Shown here: positions 26,087-38,300 of the stretch, piece after piece
How the letters are laid out: the number at the start of each line of letters is the position of its first letter
How positions within the stretch are numbered: the first letter of the stretch is position 1
From: an uncultured Porphyromonadaceae bacterium
GTDB taxonomy: Bacteria > Bacteroidota > Bacteroidia > Bacteroidales > Muribaculaceae
NCBI GenBank assembly: GCA_947177035.1
Contig: CAMWSS010000013.1
Span: forward strand, 1 to 55,463
Reading direction: 5' to 3'
DNA: 55,463 nucleotides
Program-made: the position numbers and the translations under genes
Notes under the pieces: generated by a model
Databases searched by the model: none
The model's input: only the letters and a program-made list of their open reading frames with translations
What the model was told of the DNA's origin: nothing

Positions 26087-27754
26087 CTATTTTCTATTGC
26101 GTTCCCGCGCATGATCGAGCGCGGTGTCAAAAGCTGTCAGATAGCAGCCTATGAAGTGTTGCCAAGTGGCTTGCGATGCAGTGTGTGCGGCTGCGTCGCG
26201 GCTGGCTGCATTCGTGTTTTCAGATGCCTTGATCATCTCCATGAGATCGCCGGCGATTGTGTGGCATACATCGTGGTAGTTTGCGTCATTTCGTTCAACC
26301 ACGTGCACTCCCGATTCAGAAAATCCCGCGGGGAATGCAGCTTTGACCCACATTCCGAATCCGCTGAGCGAGGTGGTGACTGTGGGCACGCCGAATGCCA
26401 CTGATTCCAGCGGTGTGTAGCCCCATGGTTCATAGTAGGACGGAAAGACGGTGGCATCAAGTCCAGGCAAGAGCTGGTAATAGTTCAATCCGCTGAACAG
26501 ACCTTCTGATCCGTCCAGATAGCATGGCACGTAAATCACGTCGACATTGTCTGTCGGCTCGTTCATGAAGCCTCGGCTGTGAATGCCCCCGATGATCGGA
26601 TCGGAGTCATAATTGTTCAGAGTGTGCGTGATTGTCGGCTCTGCCAGACGCATGCGTTTGCGCTTATAGGGAAGAGCCACGACCAGATCTTCGCGCACTG
26701 CGCGCGACCAGGCCGGCACCATCACGAAGCAGATCACGCGGCGACGTGTGCCCCGGAGCCGGTCGGCCAGGATGCGGGCGGCGTCGAGATAGACGTCGAT
26801 TCCTTTGTTTCTGTATTCGCATCGGCCCGAGGTGGCAACGAGGAAGGCATCATCAGACACTTTCGAACCGATCAGCGACGACACCACGTTCAACATGGCC
26901 CGGCGGGCGGCCTGGCGGGCGGCGGGCATCTCTTTTGCCGACGGCACAAAGTCAGGTTCAAAGCCGTTGGGCGTCACCACCGGATCGATCTCCAGCAACT
27001 GGCGGCACTCACGGGCTGTGACGTCGCTGACCGTGGTGAAGCAGTCGGCCTGATGGGCCGCGGTCTTTTCCAGCGAATGCTTGCTCTGCATGTTAAGCTC
27101 GGCCGCCATCTGGTCGCCGTTATAGCCGCTGAAGTAGGCATAGAGATCTTTGCCGTTACCGCAGATGCTGCGGCCGATGGAGGTGGCGTGGGTCGTGAAC
27201 ACTGTGGCCACGTCAGGCATCTCGGCCTTGACGTGCAGCAGGCCCATGCCGGTGGTCCATTCGTCGAAGTGAGCTATGATGTTGCGTCCGTCGGTTCCGC
27301 CGGTGTGGCGTATCAGGCTTTCGATCACCAGAGCCGCGGCATGGCTGAAAGCGCAGGCTTCGTCATAGTCGCCATAGGCATGGATCGAGTCGACACCATA
27401 TAGATTCCACATCCTGGAAAACAATTCCGGATTCTTTTCATACATAGAGTCGAACTTTACCAGCACGGCAATCGGCTTGCCGGGAACATTCCAACGGCCG
27501 ACGCGCACATCCACACCGTCAGGAAGCCCTGCCGACTTGCGCCAGCGTGACAATAGTGACGGCACCTCTATAAAATATGGCGACGGATTTTCCCGAGTCC
27601 ACACATCTGGACCCACAAATATTACTTTGTCTTTATACAGAGCTTGCAATGTGCGGGCCTTGGTGCTGAGTACGGCATAAATACCACCGACTTTATTACA
27701 CACTTCCCAGCTCGTTTCAAAAAGCAAGTCAATGTTGTCGTATGTGACTGTCAT
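26087..27754 (-). CDS. Glycogen synthase (GT3-like)
   Basis: 555 residues from the ATG at 27754 ([20 protein letters not shown]). [19 protein letters not shown] at the N-terminus and [19 protein letters not shown] at about 470-490 are the donor and acceptor motifs of the eukaryote-type GT3 glycogen synthases that Bacteroidetes use in place of the ADP-glucose GT5 enzyme. [10 protein letters not shown] and TPNGF are also present. The reaction is transfer of glucose from a nucleotide sugar to a growing alpha-1,4-glucan. Strong promoter directly upstream; glgP follows. Confidence 0.92.
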   Translation of the reverse strand: MTVTYDNIDLLFETSWEVCNKVGGIYAVLSTKARTLQALYKDKVIFVGPDVWTRENPSPYFIEVPSLLSRWRKSAGLPDGVDVRVGRWNVPGKPIAVLVKFDSMYEKNPELFSRMWNLYGVDSIHAYGDYDEACAFSHAAALVIESLIRHTGGTDGRNIIAHFDEWTTGMGLLHVKAEMPDVATVFTTHATSIGRSICGNGKDLYAYFSGYNGDQMAAELNMQSKHSLEKTAAHQADCFTTVSDVTARECRQLLEIDPVVTPNGFEPDFVPSAKEMPAARQAARRAMLNVVSSLIGSKVSDDAFLVATSGRCEYRNKGIDVYLDAARILADRLRGTRRRVICFVMVPAWSRAVREDLVVALPYKRKRMRLAEPTITHTLNNYDSDPIIGGIHSRGFMNEPTDNVDVIYVPCYLDGSEGLFSGLNYYQLLPGLDATVFPSYYEPWGYTPLESVAFGVPTVTTSLSGFGMWVKAAFPAGFSESGVHVVERNDANYHDVCHTIAGDLMEMIKASENTNAASRDAAAHTASQATWQHFIGCYLTAFDTALDHARERNRK

Positions 27755-27771
27755 ATTACAATTTTGAGCCG

Positions 27772-27801
27772 CAAAGGTACAAAAAAATTCCCATTTCGCA
27801 A
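27772..27801 (-). promoter_or_regulatory. Promoter of the glycogen operon
   Basis: Minus-strand TTTG (27798-27801), 18 bp, TACCTTTG (27772-27779); 17 bp upstream of the glycogen synthase ATG. The intergenic region 27755-28069 holds this promoter, a divergent -7 box at 27966 and an A/T-rich leader, and no gene that I can support. Confidence 0.75.
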
Positions 27802-27965
27802 AATCGTCATGAAAGGAAAGGCCGCCGACCCTATGCGTCCGGACCGATCCGACAAATTCCGAAAGCTCGCCACACATGGTCTCCGCGCAAAACACAGACA
27901 AGACAAAAGAATTTAAATTAACTAATTTTAACATCACAAAAACATCTAAATACGTTAAAATCGTT

Positions 27966-27973
27966 TAACTTTG
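27966..27973 (+). promoter_or_regulatory. -7 box upstream of the large T9SS cargo gene
   Basis: TAACTTTG fits TAnnTTTG; no -33 TTTG is seen. It would leave a leader of about 90 nt before the ATG at 28070. Confidence 0.5.
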
Positions 27974-28069
27974 TTTCATATTTTCGAAATATACGCAATC
28001 GGCAATTTCACACCGACAGACATCTTCACGGAGCAAAAAAAATACTTAAATACTAAAAAAATCACAGTT

Positions 28070-31000
28070 ATGATCAAACGCTTTTCACACATTGCAATCG
28101 CGGCTTTCATTGCTGCCGGCAGTCTACTGACTGCATCGGCGCAGGATGGGCCACGCAGCCAGGGAAAAACAGCAAGACCACTGACAGAACGCCCGCGCCA
28201 GGCCAGACCGGCAGGAGTGTCGCCCAGAGCGGCCGGCGACATTGACGGCAAGCAACTATATGGCCTTCACTGCGAGTCTTATTATGGAGATCCGGGCATC
28301 GGAATAGCAAAAATCGGCGACGGATCTTTTTCATGGGTCAAGCAGTTTGACCGGCCGGCGTTCCAGGGCTGCTATATGGGCGACAAATACCTGGCGGTGT
28401 TCTACAACGCCAACGATCCCGGCAACGTGCAGTATGAATACTTCGACACAGCAAACTGGTCATCGCTGTCGAAAACGGAATATGCGGCGTCGGCCACTGA
28501 CATTCTGCCTTATGGCCTGACATATGACCACACCTCCGGAGTCGTGTACGGATGCTTCTTCCAGGGCACCACAGGATGGATCATGCAGAACGACGCACGC
28601 TTCGGATATATATCCGACAATCCGGCAAACCCGACAAACATCATCGGCGAACTGCCGGAACGCATGCGCGCTCTCGCCACCGACAAAGACGGCCAGATAT
28701 ACGGCATCGGCTTTTCCGGCGCGTTATACAAGATCAACAAATTCACAGCCGCAACCGAGAAACTGACGGACCTGAGCATGCCGTCATCGGATCCGGATCT
28801 GGGAGACAACTCAGAACCGTGGGGCACGTATGGCCGCGAATCGATCGCCGTGGACTGGGAGAGCGGCTACTTCTATATGGCATACGGTGACTATAACGAC
28901 GACACTTACGTGGCCCGCATCGACATTACCCGCGGAACAGTCGACATCGTCTCCGACTTCAGCTACACCACCGGACCCGGCACCGGCGAGATATTCACCG
29001 GAATATATTTCACGCATAACACTGCCGTCGGCGGCCACGCACCGGCAGCGGTCAGCAATCTGACAGTCACTCCGACCGGCACACAGCTCAAAGCCAACGT
29101 CAGCTTCACCCTCCCCTCGGAAGACACCGACGGCAACAAACTGTCAGGCAGCCTGCACTGGAGCGTGCTCAACGGAGCGACAGAGATCGCAGCCGGCAAT
29201 GCCCAGGCCGGAAGCCCGGTTTCAACGACTGTGGCTCTGCCGGCCAAAGGCCTGACTTCTTTCGTGGTCTATGCATCGCTCAACGGAGTGAACGGCGCTC
29301 CGGCGTCCGACAGCAAATGGATCGGCCCTGACACCCCGGTGATCAGCGGCAAACCCACCCTATCGGCCTCGGGCAAAAAAGTGACTGTCTCATGGTCGGC
29401 CGCCTACAGCGAAAACGGCGGAAATCTCGACCCGGTGCGATACAAAGTCGTGCGCATGCCCGACAGAGTCCTCGTCACAGACCAGTGCACCGACCTGAAA
29501 GCCACTGACAACATCGAATCTGACTACAAGATCCGCTATCACTATGAAATCACCCCGATAGCCGGAGAAACAGAAGGCGCGACCGTAGAGTCCCGCGCAC
29601 GATATATCGGCTCGCATTTCCAGATGCCATTTGCCGAAGATTTCACCGACAATGACCGCTTCCTCCTCTATCCGGTCAGCGACAATAACAAAGACGGCAA
29701 CTCCTGGGAGATCAACCTCAACAGCAAAGCCGCCGTATATCAAGGCAACAGCAACGCTGCCGACGACTATCTGCTGATCGGGCCGTTCAAAATGACGGCC
29801 AGCGGACTTTATTCGTTCAGAATGCTTGCAGGCGCACACTCGATGACAGAAAATGTGGCAGTCTACACCGCGACCTTCGGCAACGACGGCAAAGCCGCCA
29901 TCGAAGAATTCATTCCCGTCACCGGCATCAACCCGATGGAGGGCGACAAGACCCTCTCCAAGCTCTTCATCCCGGAAACCGACGGTGAGTACTACTTCGC
30001 CATCAGCGCATGCAGCAACGCCAACTCAAAAATACTATATATATATGAGGTAAACGTCAGCGAATACAGCGGAGATCTGCCGGCAATGCCTGAAAACGTG
30101 AAATTCATTCCTGAAGCCAAATCAGCCACAATCAAATTCACGACTCCGGCCAAAAACATCAACGGCAACGCCGCGACTGGACTCCGGGAGGCCCGCATAT
30201 ATCGCGACGGCAACCTGATCGGCAGCCTCAGCTCTGGCATTTCAGCAGGCACCGAAGCAAGCTTCACCGACACTGAATCCGTCAGCGACGGCAACCACAT
30301 CTACTCCGTATCCATCGTCAACTCCGCCGGCGAAGGCCCTGCGGCTGAAATCAGCGGATACCGCGGTCTCGATTTCCCCGGCACTCCCACCAACCTGCGG
30401 TTCTGGGAAGACATCTCGACCCCCGGACTGATCCACATCACATTCGACGCTCCGGAATATGGCTACAATGGCGGATATATAAATAATGACGACATCAGCT
30501 ATATACTTGACTATCTGGTAATGGGCGGCGTATCCGGAGCAACGACCATCGGCAAAGGAACCACCCACTCATTCCAGCTGCCGATGAACGTCACTGTCCA
30601 GAACGTGTTCGCGGGCAGCATCTATGGCTCCAACCCGACAGGCTCGCTGCGCCAGAGCTGGCGCACCAATGTCTGCACCATCGGCCCGGCCTCGACACTC
30701 CCCATACAGGAATCCTGGCTCGATATGTCGCAGAAGAGCGGCCTATGGACCGGTCAGGATATCGACGAGGATGAGGATCTGTTTGATTCATTCTGGAACA
30801 TCTGCGACGGCAACGCATTTTCATTCAAGCCTCAGGACAACGACGGCGGAATGCTGGTGCTGACCAACTCTGTGGCCAACAGGGGCCATCGCATCCTCAG
30901 CCCGCGCATCACCCTTGAAGGCACTGCCAACCCGACTGTCGTGTTCTACTACCTGTACACAGCCTGCGCCCGCGAATTCTCGCTCGAAATCATCGTCGAG

Positions 31001-32596
31001 GATCAGACCATACGCACTCTGCGCTCCATCGACATTGCCGGCGGCAACACCGGAAAATGGATACGCTGCGAAGTGCCGCTCAAGGAATTCATCGGCAAGA
31101 AATATATCCAGCTCGCCTTCTCGGGCTATGGCGACTCTGACGGTGCGGTCATCGCCATCGACAACATCAGCATCTCCGACTTCGCCGGCAAAGACCTGGC
31201 AGTCAAAGGATTCTCAGGACCGTCCCGCGGCAACATCAACGAAGACCTGCAGTTCAGCCTGCGTGTACGCAACAACGGCGCCGCCAAAGTGGCAGCCGGC
31301 GATTACAGCATCCTGTTCTACAAGAACGGAGAAATGATCGACGAGATTCCCGGACGCGAAATCGGGGCAGACAGCGAGCTGACCATCGAGCTGACCGACA
31401 CTCCTGTGGTCACCGACCCGGCTTCGTCGGACTACAGAGCCGAAATCAGCTATGAACCTGACGGCAATGCTTCCAACAACAAAAGCCAGAACATCAGCGT
31501 GCGCATAATCACCCCCAACTACCCCACTGTCACCGACCTCAGCGGCAAGTCCATGAACGGTGTCACTCTGCAATGGTCTGACCCAAGCACATCGGACATG
31601 CCCGGCACTCAGATAACCGAATCGTTTGAATCATACGACGCATTCTCGATCAGCAACATCGGCGAATGGACGTTGCTTGACAACGACAAACAGAAAACCG
31701 TGATCCTGGCTCTTGAAACCGGCGTTCTCGACTACCCCAACATCGGCCAGCCAATGGCTTGGCAGGTATTCAACCCGACGCAGGCTGGCATTCCGTTTGA
31801 ATCATGGGTGCCACGCACCGGTTCCAACCTTCTTGCCAGCTTCCAGGCATGCGTCAACAACCAGCGCAACTTCGAGTCTGACGACTGGCTCATCTCGCCG
31901 GAACTCAACGGATCGCAACAGGTCATATCGTTCTATGCACGCGCAGCCATGTCGGCATACTCGCCCGAAATATTCGACTTCATGATCTCGTCAGAGAGCA
32001 ATAACGCCGCCGACTTCCAGCCACTCGAAACCGACGTCGAAGTTCCCTACACCAAAGGTCTGGAATGGACCGAATTCTCCTACACGGTTCCGGCCGGCAC
32101 ACGCTATTTCGCAATCGTCCACAAATCGTTCGACAGACTGGTGATGCTCCTCGACGACATCACATATATCCCCGCCGGCAGCCAGCCGATATCGCTTGAA
32201 CTTCAAGGCTTCAACGTGTATCGCGACGGCAAACTCGTCAACAGCGAGCTGGTGACCGAAAACGAATATGCCGACACCGAGACCGAAGAAGGACAGGACT
32301 ACACCTATGCCGTCACCGCCGTGTGGGACAAGGGTGAATCTGCTCTGTCCAACACCGTCGTCGTCAAGGCTAAAGCTTCGATTGAATGCGCAACCGGCAC
32401 CACTCTGACCATCACTGCCACCGACGGAGGCCTCCGCATTGACGGCGGCAACGGAGAATACGTGCAGGTCTACAATATCGCCGGACTGTATGTCGGCGCA
32501 GCGACTGCCCAAGGCTCAGTATTCATCCCGACTCCCGGCAACGGCCTTTATCTGGTGAAAGCCGGCGGCAAAGTGGCCAAAATCGCAGTCCGCTGA
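28070..32596 (+). CDS. Large T9SS-secreted multidomain protein (choice-of-anchor J, fibronectin III)
   Basis: 1508 residues from the ATG at 28070, chosen for its signal peptide (MIKRFSHIAIAAFIAAGSLL, cleavage after TASA). Residues about 60-330 are a repeated beta region with propeller-like strands (LYGLHCESYYGDPGIGIAKI). Fibronectin III-like units alternate with three MAM/choice-of-anchor-J-type jelly-roll domains near 517-665, 880-1045 and 1180-1370; the third has the signature DDWLISPELNGSQQVISFYA. The last about 65 residues (VYNIAGLYVGAATAQ... NGLYLVKAGG) are a T9SS sorting domain. No catalytic motif; probably an adhesin or binding protein at the cell surface. A related protein lies at 35376, with an M6 protease between them. 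Confidence 0.85.
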   Translation: MIKRFSHIAIAAFIAAGSLLTASAQDGPRSQGKTARPLTERPRQARPAGVSPRAAGDIDGKQLYGLHCESYYGDPGIGIAKIGDGSFSWVKQFDRPAFQGCYMGDKYLAVFYNANDPGNVQYEYFDTANWSSLSKTEYAASATDILPYGLTYDHTSGVVYGCFFQGTTGWIMQNDARFGYISDNPANPTNIIGELPERMRALATDKDGQIYGIGFSGALYKINKFTAATEKLTDLSMPSSDPDLGDNSEPWGTYGRESIAVDWESGYFYMAYGDYNDDTYVARIDITRGTVDIVSDFSYTTGPGTGEIFTGIYFTHNTAVGGHAPAAVSNLTVTPTGTQLKANVSFTLPSEDTDGNKLSGSLHWSVLNGATEIAAGNAQAGSPVSTTVALPAKGLTSFVVYASLNGVNGAPASDSKWIGPDTPVISGKPTLSASGKKVTVSWSAAYSENGGNLDPVRYKVVRMPDRVLVTDQCTDLKATDNIESDYKIRYHYEITPIAGETEGATVESRARYIGSHFQMPFAEDFTDNDRFLLYPVSDNNKDGNSWEINLNSKAAVYQGNSNAADDYLLIGPFKMTASGLYSFRMLAGAHSMTENVAVYTATFGNDGKAAIEEFIPVTGINPMEGDKTLSKLFIPETDGEYYFAISACSNANSKILYIYEVNVSEYSGDLPAMPENVKFIPEAKSATIKFTTPAKNINGNAATGLREARIYRDGNLIGSLSSGISAGTEASFTDTESVSDGNHIYSVSIVNSAGEGPAAEISGYRGLDFPGTPTNLRFWEDISTPGLIHITFDAPEYGYNGGYINNDDISYILDYLVMGGVSGATTIGKGTTHSFQLPMNVTVQNVFAGSIYGSNPTGSLRQSWRTNVCTIGPASTLPIQESWLDMSQKSGLWTGQDIDEDEDLFDSFWNICDGNAFSFKPQDNDGGMLVLTNSVANRGHRILSPRITLEGTANPTVVFYYLYTACAREFSLEIIVEDQTIRTLRSIDIAGGNTGKWIRCEVPLKEFIGKKYIQLAFSGYGDSDGAVIAIDNISISDFAGKDLAVKGFSGPSRGNINEDLQFSLRVRNNGAAKVAAGDYSILFYKNGEMIDEIPGREIGADSELTIELTDTPVVTDPASSDYRAEISYEPDGNASNNKSQNISVRIITPNYPTVTDLSGKSMNGVTLQWSDPSTSDMPGTQITESFESYDAFSISNIGEWTLLDNDKQKTVILALETGVLDYPNIGQPMAWQVFNPTQAGIPFESWVPRTGSNLLASFQACVNNQRNFESDDWLISPELNGSQQVISFYARAAMSAYSPEIFDFMISSESNNAADFQPLETDVEVPYTKGLEWTEFSYTVPAGTRYFAIVHKSFDRLVMLLDDITYIPAGSQPISLELQGFNVYRDGKLVNSELVTENEYADTETEEGQDYTYAVTAVWDKGESALSNTVVVKAKASIECATGTTLTITATDGGLRIDGGNGEYVQVYNIAGLYVGAATAQGSVFIPTPGNGLYLVKAGGKVAKIAVR

Positions 32597-32625
32597 CATT
32601 TTTCTCATCCAGAATCAACATCCCG

Positions 32626-35358
32626 ATGAGATCAATTCTGTCACAAATAGCGAAAGCGACGGTATTAACTACCGTTGCTTTCGCTGCCTGTCCGGAGGCG
32701 GCGCAGGCCATTCCGGCGATCCCGTCACCGATCAAAGTCAAGCAGCCAGACGGATCAGTCATCGAAATACGTCTGCACGGCGACGAACATCACTCGGCCA
32801 TCACCACTGCTGACTGCACCCGCGTATTGCGCCGCGATCCCGACGGACGCTACATTGCCGGCGAAACCTTTGACCTGGCCGGATTCCGCCGGCATAACGC
32901 ACCGCCAGCACGCAGGCTGTCAAGCGAAAACGGTTTTCCGACCCACGGCAAGCAAAAGGCCCTGGCCATACTGGTGGAGTATCCTGAAACCGACAAACAC
33001 CCGTCCGGACGCAAGTTCACCATCGACAACCCGCGACAGCACTTTGACGACATGCTCAACAAAGAGGGCTTCGACACCGATGGCGCCACAGGCAGCGTGA
33101 GAGACTATTTCTTAGATGCCTCAAGCGGAATTTTTGACCTGACGTTCGACGTGTTCGGTCCGATAACACTTTCCGAAGACCTGAGCTTCTATGCCCAGAA
33201 AATCAATGGCGAAGACCTCAACGCCTGGCGCATGGCGGAAGAAGCATGTCGCGCGCTCGACTCCCAGATAGACTTCAACGAATATGACCGCGACTCCGAC
33301 GGAATCATCGACAACGTCTATGTGTTCTATGCCGGCGAGGGTGGCGCCACAAGCGCAAACCCCGACGACTGCATCTGGCAGCACGCCGCAAACGTGGAAA
33401 GCATTACCGGACAGCAGTTCCTTTTTGACGGATGCCGGCTCAACCACTATGCCTGCTCCAACGAATACAGGATCATCACCGACGATGCAGGCCGGGAAAC
33501 GTTACTGACGGAAGGCATCGGCACCGTTTGCCACGAATTCAGCCACGTGCTCGGACTGCCGGACCTTTACGACACAAGCGGAATGGGAATCTACACCCCC
33601 GGCGAATGGGCGCTGATGGACCTCGGCTGCCACCTCAACAACTCGCGCACGCCGCCAAACTTCACCGCGCTTGAGCGCATGATGCTGGGCTGGATTGATC
33701 CGGTGACAATCGAGCAGAAACCGCAGACTCTGAGCCTGCGCGACATCACCAGCAACGAGGCCTACCGCATCGACACTCCCAACGAAAATGAATATTTTCT
33801 TCTTGAAAACCGGCAACTGAAGGGCTGGGACATATATTTGCCCGGCCACGGACTGCTGGTGTGGCACATAAAATACAGCAAGGCATACTGGGACGCAAAC
33901 CAGGTCAACACCCGCTCCAACGACCTGGGAGTAGACATTGTCCGCGCCGACGGCATCAAAGGCAATGACACGCGCGACGGCGACACCTTCCCCGGCGCGT
34001 CAAAAGTAACCGCTCTCAACGACGACGGGTTCCCCAACATGCTCACCAACGACAGCAAGCGGACCGAAACGCCGCTCTCACGCATCACCGAAGCCGGTGG
34101 CCTCATCACTTTCGACGTCTGCAAAACAGTCTCGCAGCTCGGCAAAGTGACCGGCCTGAAAGCCGACGGAATAACCCCGACAGGCTTCACCGCATCATGG
34201 GACGCCGTCAGCAACGCCTCCGGATATGTGCTCAACGTATTCACCCGCGCAGACAACGGAACTACCGTGCCGGCCGGACGATATCACGACCTGAACATTT
34301 CATCAACATCAGCACAAATCAGCGGACTGAACGCCGAAACCGACTATTTTGTCACCGTCCGCGCGGTGTCGGGCGCGGTGTCGGGCGCGATGTCGGACGA
34401 ATGCAAGGTGACCACACCGGCAATGACGTTTGAATACACCGCTCCTGAAGGACTGAAAGCGACCGACACCACCGACAGCTCCGTCACCGTGTCATGGAAC
34501 TCACTGGCCGATGCCACCGACTATTCGGTGACGGTCAGCACCCGACAGCCCGGCGAACCGGAATCGACTGAAGTGGATTTCACCGACGGAGTTGAAATAC
34601 TGCCCGACGGATGGGTCACAAACAGCAACTTCACCATATCGATGAACGGATATTACGGCAATGCAAGTCCGTCTCTGTCGCTGCCCGACGATTATGGCCG
34701 CCTGCAATCGCCACTGCTTCCCACCACTCTGACAGGACTCCGGTTCTGGTATCGCGAACGGTCCGGATCAGGCTCCGGCTACATTGTGGTCAGCGTGCTT
34801 GACGGGGCGCAGTGGGTCGACGTTGACCGCATTGACCTGCCGGAACGCATGAGCGAAGGCATCAGCTATAATCTGGATTCCGACAAGATTCCTGAAAACG
34901 CAGCGGCCGCGCGCATCGTCTACCGGCGCGGCTCCAAAGGCTCGCTCGCCATCGATGACGTCGTGGCGGAATATGCCGGACCGACAGTCGCCACACCTCT
35001 GGCGGGCTGGGATGACAAAGCTCTCGGTTCCTCAGCTACCGAAACGCGGATCGACGGTCTTGAATCCGGCCACGATTACTATGTTGCAGTCCGCGGCATA
35101 GACGCAAGCGGCACCCGCTCCATGCCATCGGCCGAAATCAAGGTGACGGCCGGCAACAGCCGGCTCGGCCACGTCAGCAACGACAACACACTGTCAATCC
35201 GCGTGGATGCCGACGGAAATGTGACTGTCGACGCTACAGACCGGACCACCATCGGCATTTTCGACATGCAAGGCCGCCGCATCACGGGCCTCCGCCTGCC
35301 ATGCAGAGGCATATACCTGCTGATGGCCAACGGCATAACAACAAAACTAATCTATTAA
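32626..35358 (+). CDS. M6-family metalloprotease with fibronectin III domains and T9SS sorting domain
   Basis: 910 residues with a signal peptide (cleavage about AAQA-IP, 28). The M6/immune-inhibitor-A-like catalytic domain (about 105-490) has the zinc motif HEFSHVLGLPDLYD (H303, E304, H307) and an upstream Ca-binding-like DRDSDGIIDNVY. Two fibronectin III units (from about 500) flank a jelly-roll insert (about 650-780, DFTDGVEILPDGW). The C-terminus IFDMQGRRITGLRLPCRGIY is a type A T9SS sorting domain. Probable extracellular protease, surface-attached or released. A 12-nt in-frame tandem duplication (VSGAVSGAMS) occurs at 34366-34396. Only 29 bp separate it from the preceding gene and 17 bp from the next. 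Confidence 0.9.
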   Translation: MRSILSQIAKATVLTTVAFAACPEAAQAIPAIPSPIKVKQPDGSVIEIRLHGDEHHSAITTADCTRVLRRDPDGRYIAGETFDLAGFRRHNAPPARRLSSENGFPTHGKQKALAILVEYPETDKHPSGRKFTIDNPRQHFDDMLNKEGFDTDGATGSVRDYFLDASSGIFDLTFDVFGPITLSEDLSFYAQKINGEDLNAWRMAEEACRALDSQIDFNEYDRDSDGIIDNVYVFYAGEGGATSANPDDCIWQHAANVESITGQQFLFDGCRLNHYACSNEYRIITDDAGRETLLTEGIGTVCHEFSHVLGLPDLYDTSGMGIYTPGEWALMDLGCHLNNSRTPPNFTALERMMLGWIDPVTIEQKPQTLSLRDITSNEAYRIDTPNENEYFLLENRQLKGWDIYLPGHGLLVWHIKYSKAYWDANQVNTRSNDLGVDIVRADGIKGNDTRDGDTFPGASKVTALNDDGFPNMLTNDSKRTETPLSRITEAGGLITFDVCKTVSQLGKVTGLKADGITPTGFTASWDAVSNASGYVLNVFTRADNGTTVPAGRYHDLNISSTSAQISGLNAETDYFVTVRAVSGAVSGAMSDECKVTTPAMTFEYTAPEGLKATDTTDSSVTVSWNSLADATDYSVTVSTRQPGEPESTEVDFTDGVEILPDGWVTNSNFTISMNGYYGNASPSLSLPDDYGRLQSPLLPTTLTGLRFWYRERSGSGSGYIVVSVLDGAQWVDVDRIDLPERMSEGISYNLDSDKIPENAAAARIVYRRGSKGSLAIDDVVAEYAGPTVATPLAGWDDKALGSSATETRIDGLESGHDYYVAVRGIDASGTRSMPSAEIKVTAGNSRLGHVSNDNTLSIRVDADGNVTVDATDRTTIGIFDMQGRRITGLRLPCRGIYLLMANGITTKLIY

Positions 35359-35375
35359 TCCTCTGATATAAAATT

Positions 35376-38300
35376 ATGAAAACATCTTTTCGTGCAATAG
35401 CCTCTGTTGCCGGTGCTGTAATCGCCATGTCCATCCAGGCGGGAGCGATAGCGCCTGAACCGGGCCGCAACACAACGCCGCCAAAAGCCGGAGAGCCGAT
35501 CAGCGGCAGCGCCAATCTTGCCATGCCGGCAAAAGGCTGCATCAGCAACGCAGCTCTCCGTCTTGGAGAGCGCAACCCGCTCGTTCCGCCTTTCATCGAA
35601 GTGTTTGACGACTTCACCGAAGGCATGGAACACGCTGATTTCGAGCGCCATTTTGAAGTAATCGACGCCAACGGCGACGGACGCAGCTGGGGTCTGTATA
35701 ACTACAGCGACGACTTCTACAGCAAATGCGCCTACCTGCTGTATCCGCTGGAAGAAGGCTTTCTCGCCGGCACTCCGGGACGCGCCACTGCCGACGACTG
35801 GCTGGTGTCAAAGGCCATCAAGCTCGAAGGCGGCAAATACTATAACGTCAGCATGGACGCATCGCTGTTTCTCGACGGCACCGAACATCTGCTCGAAGTC
35901 AGAATCGGAGAATATAACGACGAAGACGGCATGGACCAGGTCGTTATTCCGGCCACAACTGTCAACACAAAAGCCCGCAAACACATCAACGGATGGTTTC
36001 AGGCTCCGGGCGACGGACTATACTACATAGGAGTGCACGCCATTTCCGATCGCGCCAAATGCGCTCCGGGCTATCTGTTTGTCGATAACATCGCAATGGA
36101 CGCGGCCCGCTCCGGAAACGAACCCGGCGAAGTCAACAATGTGGAATTCACCAACGACCCCAACGGAACCACCATGGTGGACATTTCGTTCATCCTGCCG
36201 ACGACCGACATCAGCGGCAGCAAGCTCAGCGGCACCGTGGACGTGACCGTCAGACGCGGCGACAAGACCATCGGCACTTTTGCTGGCAAACGGCCTGGCG
36301 AAAAGGTCACATTTAAGGATGACGCTGACGATGAAGGAGAAGCGACATACTCTTTCGTGGTGAAAAACAGCGCAGGCGCCGGACGCGAATACCTCACGTC
36401 GCACTATGCAGGATTTGTCGAGCCGGAAGCACCCGTGATCACTTCCGTGACCGAAGAAAGCACAGCCGGACGCGTCAAAATAACATGGACCGCGCCAACC
36501 AAAGACCTGAACGGCAACGCCATCAACCAGAGCCTGCTGCGCTACGACATCTATGACTTCTCGACTGAAGAGCTGGTATGTATCGCCTATGACGTCAAGG
36601 GCACATCCTACAGCGTCGACGTGCCACTCCATCACGGCGGACAAAGCGCCGCGCTGCTGGTCATGACCGCAGCGTTCAACGGCAAAGTCTCGGCACCCGC
36701 CGGATCAGACATGCTCATCGTCGGCACTCCTTATAAATTCCCCTACAGCTATTCCTTTGTGGAATCGTTAACCGATGAAAGCGTGCTCGGTGCAGACAGC
36801 GACGAAAATGTGGCATGGCGTATGCTTGACGATTTTTCAGATCCGAAGTCACAGGACGGCGACGGAGGCTACATTTCAATGATCGGAACCCAGCCCGGAC
36901 AGAAAGGCCGGCTCTATACCGGAAAAATAGACCTGACCGACGCAAAAAGACCGCTTGTCAGCATCTACACCTATGTATACCCCGATGACGAAAACGAAAT
37001 CGAGATCTCGGTCATTGACTGCCAGAACGAACAGAAAACCTCGGTCGGCAGTTTCAGCCTGATCGGCAAACGCGTCGGCTGGAACCGCCTGATGCTGCCT
37101 ATTACCGAATTTGCCGGCAAAACTGTGAAGATCTGCTTCGAGTGCAGAATCAACTCCCACGGATATATTCCGTTAGACAATCTCAGCATATACGATCTGC
37201 CGGAAACAGACCTGAGCGTCGAACTGCTGTCAGCGTCGCAATATGCTTCTGCCGACGAAGATTATGAAGTCGAAGCAAAAGTGATCAACACCGGCCACAA
37301 GACCATCAGCAAATATAACGTCCGGCTCTATTGTGAAGGCAAATGCGTCGACGAGGTATCGATCAACTCCCCGATCGCATCCATGAAGGATGCCTCAGTC
37401 CTTCTCAGCGGCAGATTCTCGGCGGTGAGCGCAGAGATGCCGTCGTTCCATGTGGAAGTCGAGACTGAAGGCGACCAGAACAGCGACAACAACCGCACCG
37501 CACCCTTCACCATCACCTTCCTCGCCCCCAACCATCCGACCGTCACCACTCTCGTGGCCCAAGAGACTGCCGACGACGTGACACTGACCTGGCAAGCGCC
37601 GGACCTGTCAAAAGCCGCTCCCGAAGAATCGTTTGAAGATTTTGAATCATATTCAGCCTTCACCACGAAACTTGACGGTGGCTGGACAATGTATGACGGC
37701 GACAAGGGCTATGTCGGCGGCTACAACGGCGTCAGCATGCCGGTGGACCAGACACAGCAGGCTTGGTGGACAATGACCAACGACGCTCCATATAATTTCG
37801 TTCCTACACTCGGAAAGTCATCGCTTGTCCAGATGTTCACTGTCAACTCCGGCGGATCACCGATAAAAAATGACGACTGGCTGATATCTCCCGAACTTTA
37901 TGGCGGACGGCAGACCGTTGAATTCTGGGCGCGCTCGATCAACGTGGACTATGGATATGACACGTTTGAAGTGTATTATTCACTCACCGACAACTCCCCC
38001 GCAAGTTTCCGCAAGATCATGTACGAAACTTCGCTTGAGGAAGTCTGGGAGCAATTCTTCGTGTCGCTGCCCGACGGTGCAAAATATTTCGCCATACGGT
38101 GCACTTCTGAAAACTGCCTCAACATGATGCTCGACAATATCACATACATCGCCAAAGGCACGCCGAAAGAGTATAAGCTGATCGGCTACAATGTATATCG
38201 CAACGACACTAAGCTCAACGACGAGCCTCTGACCGGATGTTCGTTCAAAACATCTCGCGAACTTGAACGCGATTCATATTTTGTGACCGCAGTCTATGAC

